Source: Mucilaginibacter phyllosphaerae (lineage in GTDB: Bacteria; Bacteroidota; Bacteroidia; Sphingobacteriales; Sphingobacteriaceae). Taken from it: a DNA stretch of 64,000 nucleotides. Positions 44,393 through 52,813 of the stretch are shown here, in pieces. Below the pieces are notes generated by a model. That model was not told the origin of the DNA. It ran no database searches and saw nothing but the letters and a program-made list of their open reading frames with translations. The DNA is taken from contig NZ_SNQG01000008.1 of NCBI RefSeq assembly GCF_004378255.1, forward strand, positions 62,001 through 126,000. The letters run 5' to 3'. Position 1 is the stretch's first letter, and every line of letters begins with the position of its first letter. The position numbers and the translations under genes are program-made.

Positions 44393-46051
44393 ATGAGCGA
44401 AGAAAGATCACTGAATTTTATTGAGGAAATTGTTGAAGCGGATATTGCTGCCGGCAAAAACGACGGAAGGGTTTTAACCCGTTTCCCGCCGGAGCCAAAC
44501 GGCTATTTGCATATCGGGCACGCAAAATCTATTTGCCTGAACTTTGGCCTGGCACAAAAATATAATGGTAAAACCAACCTGCGTTTTGACGACACCAACC
44601 CTGTTAAGGAGGACGTTGAATACGTGGATAGCATTAAAGAGGATGTAAAATGGCTGGGTTTTGACTGGGCCGAAGAACTTTACGCATCTGATTACTTTGA
44701 CCAGTTGTATGACATGGCCACCGAAATGATACGCCAGGGCCTTGCTTATGTAGATGACAGCACTGCCGAAGAAATTGCCATACAAAAAGGTACACCTACC
44801 GAACCGGGTGTGGCTAACCAATACCGCAGCCGCTCTATTGAAGAGAACCTGCAATTGTTTGCAGATATGAAAGCGGGTAAATACCCCGATGGTGCAAAAG
44901 TGTTGCGTGCCAAGCTGGACCTGGCATCTACCAACATGCACCTGCGCGACCCGCTGATGTACCGTATTAAACATACCCATCATCACCGCACGGGCGATGC
45001 CTGGTGCATTTACCCGATGTATGATTTTGCACATGGCCAAAGCGATGCTATTGAACACATCACCCACTCGATATGTACGGTGGAGTTTATTCCTCACCGC
45101 CCACTGTACGATTGGTTTATTGAAAAACTAAACCTGTTCCCGAGCAAGCAATATGAGTTTGCCCGCCTTAACCTTAACTATACCGTAATGAGCAAGCGCA
45201 AGCTGCTGCAATTGGTAGAGGAAGGGCATGTTGATGGCTGGGACGACCCACGAATGCCAACAATCAGCGGCTTACGCCGCCGCGGTTATACCCCTGCCAG
45301 CATCCGTGAATTTTGCGAGCGTATTGGTGTAGCCAAGCGCGAGAACATGATTGATGTTGGTTTACTGGAGTTTTGCATTCGCGAGGACTTGAACAAAACC
45401 GCATGGCGCCGTATGGCCGTGCTTGCCCCGGTTAAACTGATCATTGATAATTATCCCGAAGGACAGATAGATGTTTTTAGTGGCGAGAACAACCCCGAGG
45501 CCGAAGATGGCGACGGAAGCCGCGAGTTTCCGTTTAGTCGCGAGCTTTGGATAGAGCGCGACGACTTTATGGAAGTGCCTACCAAAAAATATTTCCGCCT
45601 GGGTGTTGGCCTGATGGTGCGTTTAAAGAATGCCTATATTATTAAAGGCGAAAGTATTGTAAAAGATGCGGATGGCAACATCACCGAGATCCACTGCTCA
45701 TACATACCCGAATCAAAAAGCGGTAACGATACCAGCGGCATAAATGTTAAGGGTACCATCCATTGGGTGAGTGCAGAGCATGCTAAAACGGCCGAAGTAC
45801 GCTTATACGACCGCCTGTTCCAGGTGGAAGACCCAAGCAACGAGGATGGCGACTTTAAAGATTACATTAACCCTAACAGCCTGCACGTATTACCAACCGT
45901 TTATATTGAGCCAGATCTGGCCAATGCAGTTGCCGGTACCCCGGTACAATTTATGCGCAAAGGTTATTTTACGTTAGATAAAAACTCTACCGCTGATAAG
46001 CTGGTGTTTAACCGCACCGTTACGCTGAAGGATGGGTGGGTAAAAAAATAA
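44393..46051 (+). CDS. glnS: Glutamine--tRNA ligase
   Basis: 552 residues from the ATG at 44393. Class I synthetase: HIGH-like PPEPNGYLHIGHAKSI, KMSKS-like VMSKRKL, and the beta-barrel anticodon-binding domains typical of GlnRS in the C-terminal third. Direct glutaminylation means Gln-tRNA need not be made by GatCAB in this organism. The longer frame from 44351 would start within the promoter region and was not used. A C-rich repeat starts at the base after the stop. Confidence 0.97.
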   Translation: MSEERSLNFIEEIVEADIAAGKNDGRVLTRFPPEPNGYLHIGHAKSICLNFGLAQKYNGKTNLRFDDTNPVKEDVEYVDSIKEDVKWLGFDWAEELYASDYFDQLYDMATEMIRQGLAYVDDSTAEEIAIQKGTPTEPGVANQYRSRSIEENLQLFADMKAGKYPDGAKVLRAKLDLASTNMHLRDPLMYRIKHTHHHRTGDAWCIYPMYDFAHGQSDAIEHITHSICTVEFIPHRPLYDWFIEKLNLFPSKQYEFARLNLNYTVMSKRKLLQLVEEGHVDGWDDPRMPTISGLRRRGYTPASIREFCERIGVAKRENMIDVGLLEFCIREDLNKTAWRRMAVLAPVKLIIDNYPEGQIDVFSGENNPEAEDGDGSREFPFSRELWIERDDFMEVPTKKYFRLGVGLMVRLKNAYIIKGESIVKDADGNITEIHCSYIPESKSGNDTSGINVKGTIHWVSAEHAKTAEVRLYDRLFQVEDPSNEDGDFKDYINPNSLHVLPTVYIEPDLANAVAGTPVQFMRKGYFTLDKNSTADKLVFNRTVTLKDGWVKK

Positions 46052-46052
46052 G

Positions 46053-46077
46053 CCCCTACCCCCTCAAGGGGGAGTTC
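46053..46077 (+). repeat. C-rich hairpin repeat after the glnS stop codon
   Basis: CCCCTACCCCCTCAAGGGGG follows the TAA almost immediately; CCCCCT/AGGGGG pair. Family as at 5653, 20492 and 46128. Confidence 0.6.
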
Positions 46078-46086
46078 TTGAAACAT

Positions 46087-46120
46087 AAAGCCAGTTTGAC
46101 GAAAATCAAGCTGGCTTTTT
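46087..46120. terminator. Bidirectional intrinsic terminator of glnS and the amidase gene
   Basis: AAAGCCAG and CTGGCTTT pair, extended by TTGA/TCAA, with T runs on both sides, between two convergent genes. Confidence 0.85.
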
Positions 46121-46127
46121 CATTCTG

Positions 46128-46150
46128 TGCCCCTTCAGGGGGACGGGGGG
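46128..46150 (-). repeat. C-rich hairpin repeat at the amidase stop codon
   Basis: GCCCCTTCAGGGGGACGGGG followed by GG abuts the stop triplet at 46151-46153. Confidence 0.6.
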
Positions 46151-46978
46151 TTAATATTTCTGATAAACATTATACAGCACATCCAGATCAAATTGGGTGA
46201 GCCGGGCAGAATCTTCGCGTTGTACAAAGTGGCGTTTAAATGCGCCTATTGCAGCAGGGAGGTTACGGGTATCGTAACCAATTAATCGTAATGCTGTAGC
46301 ACTATCAAAGTTAACAGGTGCAGGTACAATGATCATATCCGAATAATAACCGAAACCTTTTTGGGCCAGTTGTTCCCACGGGAACCGGATGCCGGGGTCG
46401 GGCTTGCGGCCGGGGGCAATATCGCCATGCCCTATAAAATTAGCTGTAGGGATATTATAGTCCTTTTTAAGTTTAGCCAGCAGGATAAGCAGACTATTCA
46501 TTTGTGCGGGGGCAAAAGGTTCATTGCCTTTATTATCCAACTCGATACCGATCGAGCAGCTATTCATATCGCTGATGCTGCCCCATTTGCTGATGCCCGC
46601 ATGCCATGCGCGCATATAATCGTTAAGCATGTGTATCACCCTGCCATCTTTACCAATTACATAATGCGCACTTACCTGTGGCTTTACCAGGGTAAAGGTC
46701 CTTACCGTTTGCCCTACAGAATCTTGCGCGGTGTAATGTATAATTACATAATTGGGCTTACGCAGGTTAAAGTTAACTGTGCCAATAAATTCCGACGGGA
46801 TAGGTTTACCTGCACTATCTAACAGCATGGCAGGCTCTTCGGCCAGCACTATTTTACTCAGGCTATCAGCCTGGTTAGTATAAACACTATTGGTTTTAGT
46901 ATGCGGATTAGTTACTTTTTTAGAACAGGCGGTAAGTATGGTTGCAGTAAGCAGCAGCAACAGCAGTCGGTTTCTCAT
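46151..46978 (-). CDS. N-acetylmuramoyl-L-alanine amidase (Amidase_2), lipoprotein
   Basis: 275 residues. The signal ends ATILTAC (lipobox). The Amidase_2 zinc site is visible: His in YVIIHYTAQDS, later AWHAGISKWG and NFIGHGDIAPGRKPDPGIRFPW, the standard His/His/Asp arrangement. It cleaves the amide between MurNAc and the stem peptide, probably in recycling or turnover of periplasmic wall fragments, as AmiD does in E. coli. Confidence 0.93.
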   Translation of the reverse strand: MRNRLLLLLLTATILTACSKKVTNPHTKTNSVYTNQADSLSKIVLAEEPAMLLDSAGKPIPSEFIGTVNFNLRKPNYVIIHYTAQDSVGQTVRTFTLVKPQVSAHYVIGKDGRVIHMLNDYMRAWHAGISKWGSISDMNSCSIGIELDNKGNEPFAPAQMNSLLILLAKLKKDYNIPTANFIGHGDIAPGRKPDPGIRFPWEQLAQKGFGYYSDMIIVPAPVNFDSATALRLIGYDTRNLPAAIGAFKRHFVQREDSARLTQFDLDVLYNVYQKY

Positions 46979-47059
46979 AGTTGCGGCTAAATTAGCAAAT
47001 TTTATGCCTTGATGCTTTACGATGAAATCGCGTTGAGATAAAGAAACCTACAATTAGTG

Positions 47060-47470
47060 CTTCATTAAGTGAGGCAGTGAACTTTCAAAAGACCTGTGGA
47101 TGTTAGGTTCATCAAGCTGTTTGTCTGAACCGGAATTTGCTGAATTAAAGAATTTACAGAATATTTCTTTTTCTTCTTGTCAGACAAAACAGCTTTGGGC
47201 GAAAGCGGGCAGAACAATGGTGGCGTTATGCGTGGTAAGGGCATAGGGAATTTTTGCAGAAGCAGGGGCATGAGCGAACGTAGCGGTGCAAAAGATTTCC
47301 AGCCCGTGGTTCTGCCTGGTTTGCAGGGCAAAGGCCTGTGCGGCAAGAAAGCCTTTTTGCTGAATTAATCTTTGGTTGCTTTGTATCAAGACAAAGTAAC
47401 AGCCCTCTGCGGCGAATGAGCGGACTAACATTCATCAAAAACATAACGGCAAACTTAGCATAGGAGATGC
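47060..47470. repeat. Non-coding repeat-derived segment
   Basis: The 520 bp between the amidase gene and the DUF4476 gene hold only short overlapping frames on both strands with no start context or family. Features include TTTGTCTGAACCGGAATTTG followed by reiterated GAATT-type sequence, and TTTGGTTGCTTTGTATCAAG near 47370 which partly mirrors itself (CTTTG...CAAAG). I read this as stacked dispersed repeats, not a gene. Confidence 0.5.
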
Positions 47471-47498
47471 CGAAACAAGTTCGGCATAAATGTTTTGG

Positions 47499-47909
47499 TT
47501 ACTTATTCTTCTTATAAAAATCCTCCAGCGCATCCTTGTACTCTTCGCCACCGAAGATGTTAATCAGATCCATGTATGATTTGTAATTGGTGGTATATTC
47601 AAACGCATATTTAGCCACAGTTAGTTTAGAGTCGTCGGTAAGGAATTGATTAAGTAGCGTTATCAGCTGGTTTACGGTGATCCCCAACTCTTTGCTGTTT
47701 AATTTGGCTTTTATTACCGCTATCTTTTCTTCATCATTACGTTGCTGCTGCATCTCTTTCAGGATGGCTTTGGCCTGTTCGCCGGTCATGGCCTTTTCCG
47801 GGTGCTTTAACTTTTGGTAAGCGATGGTTACGGATGTGGGTTTAATAGTCATCAGTTTTGCCTGAGTAAGGTTTGCTGACAGCAGAAGGATGGGAATAAA
47901 AAGTTTCAT
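47499..47909 (-). CDS. Secreted DUF4476-domain protein
   Basis: 136 residues with a short signal peptide. The C-terminal part (QLITLLNQFLTDDSKLTVAK, FEYTTNYKSYMDLINIFGGE, YKDALEDFYKK) matches the helical DUF4476 repeat seen in many secreted Bacteroidota proteins. Function unknown. It lies near the boundary of the AT-rich accessory stretch. Confidence 0.8.
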   Translation of the reverse strand: MKLFIPILLLSANLTQAKLMTIKPTSVTIAYQKLKHPEKAMTGEQAKAILKEMQQQRNDEEKIAVIKAKLNSKELGITVNQLITLLNQFLTDDSKLTVAKYAFEYTTNYKSYMDLINIFGGEEYKDALEDFYKKNK

Positions 47910-47961
47910 TTGGGGTTAAGGTATTGTTGGATTAAATGTAGGAAGAAATTGGAATTAGAAC

Positions 47962-48258
47962 TTAATTTTTGATAGCGCTGATAAAGTCTTCTATATCCTG
48001 CCCTCCGGCTTCATCTGTTAATGCTATGCTTTCAAACTCGTGCCAAGTATGATCTATTTCATTATCCCAATTATCGAAGTGCAAATCGGGTAAGTTCCAT
48101 TTATCGACATAAAACCAAGTATCTTCTATCAGTTTTTGATGGATACTAAATTCCACATCTTTTAATATTAGACAATTCGGATTATTAAAGATAATGAAGC
48201 TATGATTTTTATAGTTTGCCCCGTCGCGATAGCGATAGGAGAATTTAAAGTTTGGCAT
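47962..48258 (-). CDS. Small AT-rich hypothetical protein downstream of the HNH gene
   Basis: 98 residues, soluble, acidic C-terminal half with aromatic residues (DTWFYVDKWNLPDLHFDNWD, HTWHEFESIAL) and a final ALTDEAGGQDIEDFISAIK helix. It reads in the same direction as the OLD-HNH pair, 51 bp after the HNH stop, so it could be a third component. It could equally be an unrelated cargo gene. Not recognised. Confidence 0.65.
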   Translation of the reverse strand: MPNFKFSYRYRDGANYKNHSFIIFNNPNCLILKDVEFSIHQKLIEDTWFYVDKWNLPDLHFDNWDNEIDHTWHEFESIALTDEAGGQDIEDFISAIKN

Positions 48259-48309
48259 GAGGCTAAGGTAGCCGGATGTTGGGATGGTGTCAATCGGATA
48301 TAAGTGAAG

Positions 48310-49089
48310 TTAGGGTTTAAAACGGCCATTATGGACTTTTAAAAATTCGACATCAGGAAAAAACTTCTTCGGCTCAATTAGCGATTTTCCTTCGTAGGCT
48401 ATAAAATTCTCTCTGATGCTTTGGATGTTTTTGCTGTTCGTAAGGACAGAAGATACTTTGATCTTCAAGTCCTCAGTAATGGTTATCAACCCACGTTCGA
48501 AAGCCTTGTCGTGCAAAGTATTCAAAGCTAAACCATTGCGGGGGTTAAGCCTGTTACCTGCGTCTAAACTCCACGGCAAGATATGGCTTGCAATTAATAA
48601 TTCTGGTTGATTAATCCCCGTAATGCAGCAGGTATCTGCAAAATTACTTAGCACCATTTTTCTGAAAACGGTTTGGTCTAATCGAATGAGTACTTGTCGG
48701 ATAGCTTCTCGTCCAATCATTGTTTCCGGTTCAACCAATTCAACAGGATTAAGTTGTTCAATGGTCGTGTTTTTCTTTTGTGCCAGCAGTATTTCGCTCT
48801 CGATAAACAACTCATCCCAATTGTTCATGTATTCGTTCCAAACTTCGCGGTCAAGTTTACTTACGTTTGGTAAGCCTTTAACGCCTCGTTCTAAAAGTTT
48901 AGGGTCGAAACTTGCGAAGTTGCCCAACTTGCGCGCGACAGCCGCAGGCGACCGGCCGATAAGCACAGCCCATTCTTTAACAGTACTGTTTCCAGCACTC
49001 ATTTTTCCAAAAGGAATTTTAGAATACAGATTTATAGCTAAAAGTAATTGCTCTTTTGTCCAGAGGGTTTGGCCTTCTTTCATAATCAA
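48310..49089 (-). CDS. HNH endonuclease of the restriction-like type
   Basis: 259 residues. The N-terminal domain (about 8-75) looks like a SANT/HTH-type specificity segment (WTKEQLLLAINLYSKIPFGK, AVLIGRSPAAVARKLGNFAS). The C-terminal HNH domain starts at CCITG (Cys154-Cys155) and continues SHILPW (His169), NPRNGLALN (Asn185) and LHDKAFERG (His193). It should cut DNA with a divalent metal. Its start overlaps the OLD-type gene stop by 4 bp, so translation is coupled. AT-rich, consistent with transfer. Confidence 0.9.
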   Translation of the reverse strand: MIMKEGQTLWTKEQLLLAINLYSKIPFGKMSAGNSTVKEWAVLIGRSPAAVARKLGNFASFDPKLLERGVKGLPNVSKLDREVWNEYMNNWDELFIESEILLAQKKNTTIEQLNPVELVEPETMIGREAIRQVLIRLDQTVFRKMVLSNFADTCCITGINQPELLIASHILPWSLDAGNRLNPRNGLALNTLHDKAFERGLITITEDLKIKVSSVLTNSKNIQSIRENFIAYEGKSLIEPKKFFPDVEFLKVHNGRFKP

Positions 49090-50897
49090 TTATTCAATTT
49101 GATAAACTCATAAAGCTTCGAAGTTAAATCCTTAGCCTCAATGGTCAAATCATCTTCTGTGATAAGGTATGTAACAGCCTTTTTTGCAAAGTTTAATTTA
49201 TCTTTGATAGTACCGGAAGAATCAGCATAGGTTCTATTTCCCCCAATTACATTATTGTCTAAAAACATCCCTAATTTTTCCGTTACATGCGCTTCCGCAT
49301 TGAAAGATTCCTTGAAATTTATTTCAGAATTATCCTCTAATTCAATTATAATCTTTTTTACTACATCAACTGATAAAGTATTCTCAATTTCTCTTGCCAA
49401 TAAGCAGTAATAACGCTCTTGTAATTTTTCTTTTAATTGAAGCTGTCGTTTTTCCTTTGCAGTGGCCTTGCCAGTTTCACTTAAGCCATCACCATCCTTA
49501 TCAGTAATTAAAAAAAGTTTACCACAAAGCCGTTCAACTTCAATATTGGGGTGGTTTAAATCAGTATTTTCTAAAAACGACCAATGTGTAATGTTATTCC
49601 CGCCATATTCCACAAAAGAATAGTGAACGTCTTCCTTAAATTGTAGCTTTTTATGTTTTTGGAATACATCTAAATATTTGCGTATGTAAATTCTATCCGT
49701 AATACCTTCCACCCAAATTGTGCAGTTTGATAAGAATACCGAAGAATTTCTAACGCCTATTTCCGCCAAAATATTTACATCATCATTTTCTACATTTTCT
49801 ATTGTAAAAGCTGGTATAGGTTTTCCATAATAGCTTTTTTTAAATGTGTAAACGGAAATACTGTCTTTTTCAAGTGTAATATCTAAAAGATGGTTAGAGT
49901 GAGTTGTAATAAAGTACTGATGATTTTTAAAAGACAGCATAGTTTCAATTAAGACTCGTTGAAAACCAGGATGCAAATATTGCTCAGGTTCTTCAATAAA
50001 GAAATGCATCTTTCTATCTTGCTCAAAGAACATTGGATAGGCTAAAATAATTAACGCTTGAATTCCATCACCTAATTGATAAATTGGGTGTTCTTCATGT
50101 TCTCCGATTCTAACAGACACGACATTCGAATCTATTTTTGGAATTAAATTGACTTCGTCGCCATTAAAAAAAGTTTTTTGTAGAAAATTTTCAAAATTCT
50201 TTACCTTATCACGCTCACTTTTGTCACTTAATAAAAGCCTTTTTAAATCGTTATAAAGACTTAAGCCAGTATAAATTTTATGGCCGATTGTTCCATCAAA
50301 ATCAGGCCCAGTAAAATAGTCTTTAACCGTACAATCTAAATACGGGTTAGAATCATTTGACCCCAACGGTCGCAAGCCCCTTAAGGTAGGTATATACAAT
50401 CTAGCAATTGAGGAATTAAATGTTTTACCATTCAATATCTCTCGCATCTCCACTTTGTATTTTTCGCCTACTTCATGAACTTGATTTATAAATTGTTTGT
50501 GTTGTCTTTGACCGAAATTAGTAACACTACGAAAGACGGATATATCATGCAGGGGCTTTTCAAGATATTGGTTTTTATCAAAAAGAATATTAACAAATTC
50601 TAATTCATTTAAATTCTCAATTAAAGCTGCCAAGTCAGGATTTTTAACTTCGCTATTTATAGCATCGAGATCTTCTTTACAATGTTGAATTATTAAATTT
50701 ATCTCGTCAAAAGAAAGTATATCTGATTGATAGTCAATTAAAGTATCAGAAAAAAATGTCCTTAAGAACTTGCTTTTTCCCGAGTTATTACTGCCAATAA
50801 AAACATTAATTTTTGAAAAGTTTTTAATTACTCTACTATTATCAATGGAATTATAATTTTCATATACTCCCTTTCTTAATTTAATACTGGTTATCAT
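49086..50897 (-). CDS. OLD-family ATP-dependent endonuclease (ABC ATPase + TOPRIM)
   Basis: 603 residues. Walker A FIGSNNSGKSK (35-42), an ABC-type signature region QLGDGIQALI (274-283), Walker B HFFIEEPEQ (298-305) and the H-loop TTHSN (His333) define the ATPase. The TOPRIM domain follows: Glu397 in WVEGITD and acidic triad TDKDGDG (Asp466, Asp468, Asp470). Domain order and length resemble GajA of the Gabija defence system and other OLD nucleases, but no UvrD-type helicase (GajB) is adjacent; instead an HNH nuclease overlaps. It is the first gene of this operon. AT-rich relative to the window. Confidence 0.9.
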   Translation of the reverse strand: MITSIKLRKGVYENYNSIDNSRVIKNFSKINVFIGSNNSGKSKFLRTFFSDTLIDYQSDILSFDEINLIIQHCKEDLDAINSEVKNPDLAALIENLNELEFVNILFDKNQYLEKPLHDISVFRSVTNFGQRQHKQFINQVHEVGEKYKVEMREILNGKTFNSSIARLYIPTLRGLRPLGSNDSNPYLDCTVKDYFTGPDFDGTIGHKIYTGLSLYNDLKRLLLSDKSERDKVKNFENFLQKTFFNGDEVNLIPKIDSNVVSVRIGEHEEHPIYQLGDGIQALIILAYPMFFEQDRKMHFFIEEPEQYLHPGFQRVLIETMLSFKNHQYFITTHSNHLLDITLEKDSISVYTFKKSYYGKPIPAFTIENVENDDVNILAEIGVRNSSVFLSNCTIWVEGITDRIYIRKYLDVFQKHKKLQFKEDVHYSFVEYGGNNITHWSFLENTDLNHPNIEVERLCGKLFLITDKDGDGLSETGKATAKEKRQLQLKEKLQERYYCLLAREIENTLSVDVVKKIIIELEDNSEINFKESFNAEAHVTEKLGMFLDNNVIGGNRTYADSSGTIKDKLNFAKKAVTYLITEDDLTIEAKDLTSKLYEFIKLNN

Positions 50898-50999
50898 ATT
50901 GCTGTATTAAGTAAATATAGCAATCTATTTGACGCCCAAACCAAACATAACTAATCTCTTTCTTTAATACTGACAAAATCATATCATTGCAAATTCCTT

Positions 51000-51175
51000 A
51001 TTAACAATACGTTCACAATGTTCACGTGCGGGAACGTGAACATTTAATACTGCCCGATAGATAATAACACCAGTGTGCAGGCGTAATCTGTAGCTATGCC
51101 ATTTTCGTGGGCCAGGCGGCGCAGTTCGGAATTTTCGATACCGGGGTTAAATATGATGCGCTTGGGTTTGGTGCC
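51000..51175. repeat. Direct repeat, left copy (duplicate of the 3' end of the CoA-binding gene)
   Basis: About 176 bp matching 51589-51774 with scattered differences. On the minus strand it encodes the last 44 residues of the CoA-binding protein (from GTKPKRIIFNPG to SIGQY and the stop) with a few substitutions such as Thr to Ile and Ala to Ser. Its outer end keeps the GTTCACGT...ACGTGAAC hairpin. Confidence 0.85.
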
Positions 51176-51383
51176 CATGCCAAAAGTAGCCATGTATAAA
51201 AATTACGGTTTTGTATTTGGGTAGTACAATATCAGGTTTACCGGGCATGTCTTTTACATGCAACCTGTATCGGAAGCCATATTTATGCAGAAACTTGCGT
51301 ACAAGCAACTCCGGCTTGGTATCCTTGCTTTTAATGCGCGACATATTGTAACTACGGGTTTCTTTACTATGTACATCTGCCAT
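51147..51383 (-). pseudogene. vsr: Truncated very-short-patch-repair endonuclease (Vsr)
   Basis: The first 71 residues are a good Vsr: MADVHSKETRSYNMSRIKSK, PGKPDIVL with Asp51, then VIFIHGYFWHGH with His64, His69 and His71, numbered as in E. coli Vsr. After HGH the frame enters the direct repeat (QTQAHHI, stop), so about half of the roughly 150-residue family length is missing. The zinc ligand Cys66 is also Tyr. No cytosine methyltransferase, the usual partner, is present. Not functional by itself. Confidence 0.85.
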
Positions 51384-51588
51384 GTTATTTCAACTCCAAG
51401 TGCCGTTGACTTGTTTACTATTAAAGATTGTTTTTGGCTTTTGCCCTTATTCCACTCCGGAAACCTCATGCATCCAAAACAGGGCGAAATAAAGTCGAAA
51501 AAGAGCTAAAAAAGTCGTTCTATAGGGTGTTCATTTTGGTTCATTTCCGGAAAAAGCGGAACCAAACCGGATTTTATATAAACCCCTC

Positions 51589-51774
51589 ATTACCAATACG
51601 TTCACAATGTTCACGCGTGTTCACGTGCGTGAACGTGAACACTTAATACTGCCCGATAGATAATAATACCAGTGTGCAGGCGTAATCTGTAGCTATGCCA
51701 TTTTCGTGGGCCAGGCGGCGCAGTTCGGCATTCTCGGTACCGGGGTTAAATATAATGCGCTTGGGTTTGGTGCC
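51589..51774. repeat. Direct repeat, right copy (native 3' end of the CoA-binding gene)
   Basis: About 186 bp, 10 bp longer than the left copy because of an extra GCGTGTTCAC in the hairpin region. Similarity ends at GGTGCC (51769-51774), the same hexamer at which the left copy joins vsr. Confidence 0.85.
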
Positions 51775-52008
51775 AATGATATAGTCGTACAGGCCTTTTT
51801 GGTGCTGGGGGCCAAGGTACAGGGTTATGGTATCAATATCCGTGTGGATAATTTCGGGCTTTTCTATAGGCACACCTGCAACCTCGCCGGTTTTTATGCC
51901 CACATTCACAATAGTGTGTCCGCTGCGCACCAACCGGTTAGCGGCAAGGTAAGCATAACGGCTTTCGTCGGGCGTGGCGCCCAATATCAGTGTTTTTTTA
52001 TCGGCCAT
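51643..52008 (-). CDS. CoA-binding domain protein (YccU-like)
   Basis: 121 residues from the ATG at 52008, chosen because MADKKTLILGATPDESRYAY opens the Rossmann-like CoA-binding domain; the frame further upstream has no family content. The domain continues through GHTIVNVGIKTGEVAGVPIE and IIFNPGTENAELRRLAHENG. CoA_binding proteins of this size are of uncertain physiological role. Its 3' end is the source of the direct repeats. Confidence 0.88.
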   Translation of the reverse strand: MADKKTLILGATPDESRYAYLAANRLVRSGHTIVNVGIKTGEVAGVPIEKPEIIHTDIDTITLYLGPQHQKGLYDYIIGTKPKRIIFNPGTENAELRRLAHENGIATDYACTLVLLSIGQY

Positions 52009-52232
52009 AAGTTTATAACGTGTAAGGCGTGAGTTTGGTTTGCATATGGTGCGGGATATGTGAAGCGGGATCGGAAAAGCACTTTGGTGAATATACCTAA
52101 CATCCGTACGCATTCTCCGCTCCACGCACCTCCCTCTTCACTCCCTTTCCCAAAAAATAAAAATACTTTAAAATGTTTTACAAGGTGGCTCGTCTTTATC
52201 TTTAAACACATCATCAATTGACAACAGCATCC

Positions 52233-52793
52233 ATGCCCCGCGACAAAAACAGCCACATCATACAAACCATTGCGTCGTATGGTAAAAGCTTACTGGGGTT
52301 TATCCGCCGGCGGGTAAAAAGCGATGCCGATGCCGAAGACATTCTGCAGGATGTTTGGTACCAGTTTAGCAATGTGATGAATGCCGAACCGATTGAGCAA
52401 ACAGGGGCCTGGCTATACCGCGTAGCTAAAAACAAGATCATCGATAAGCATAAAAAACATACCGAAACCTTGCTGGATGATATGCTGCCCGCAACCGGCG
52501 AAGACGAGGAGGATGCCGTAGACTTTAAGGCCATACTGCTTACCGAGCCAACCACACCCGAAACGGCTTACCTGCGCAACCTTTTTTGGGAACAGCTTTT
52601 TATAGCGCTTGATGAGCTGCCCGAAAACCAGCGGCAGGTATTTATTTGGCAGGAGCTGGATGATATGCCCTTTGAAGAGATCGCTCAAAAAACTGGCGAA
52701 AACATCAACACCCTGGTATCGCGCAAGCGGTATGCGGTGCTGCACCTGCGTAAGCGTTTAAAACAATTATATCAGGAAATTACAGAATATTAA
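52233..52793 (+). CDS. ECF-type RNA polymerase sigma factor
   Basis: 186 residues from the ATG at 52233. Region 2 is SYGKSLLGFIRRRVKSDADA with AEDILQDVWYQF, and region 4 is LPENQRQVFIWQELDDMPFE with EIAQKTGENINTLVSRKRYA. It directs core polymerase to a specialised promoter set. No recognisable anti-sigma gene follows; instead a small membrane protein begins 20 bp later and is probably co-transcribed. Confidence 0.92.
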   Translation: MPRDKNSHIIQTIASYGKSLLGFIRRRVKSDADAEDILQDVWYQFSNVMNAEPIEQTGAWLYRVAKNKIIDKHKKHTETLLDDMLPATGEDEEDAVDFKAILLTEPTTPETAYLRNLFWEQLFIALDELPENQRQVFIWQELDDMPFEEIAQKTGENINTLVSRKRYAVLHLRKRLKQLYQEITEY

Positions 52794-52813
52794 AACATTT
52801 AAGAAAATACATC

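Noticed and set aside
47065..47444. Overlapping frames on both strands in the amidase/DUF4476 gap
   Set aside because: No plausible start context or family; the DNA shows stacked repeat character.
49086..50897. Calling the OLD-type gene GajA of a Gabija system
   Set aside because: No adjacent UvrD/GajB helicase; the overlapping partner is an HNH nuclease.
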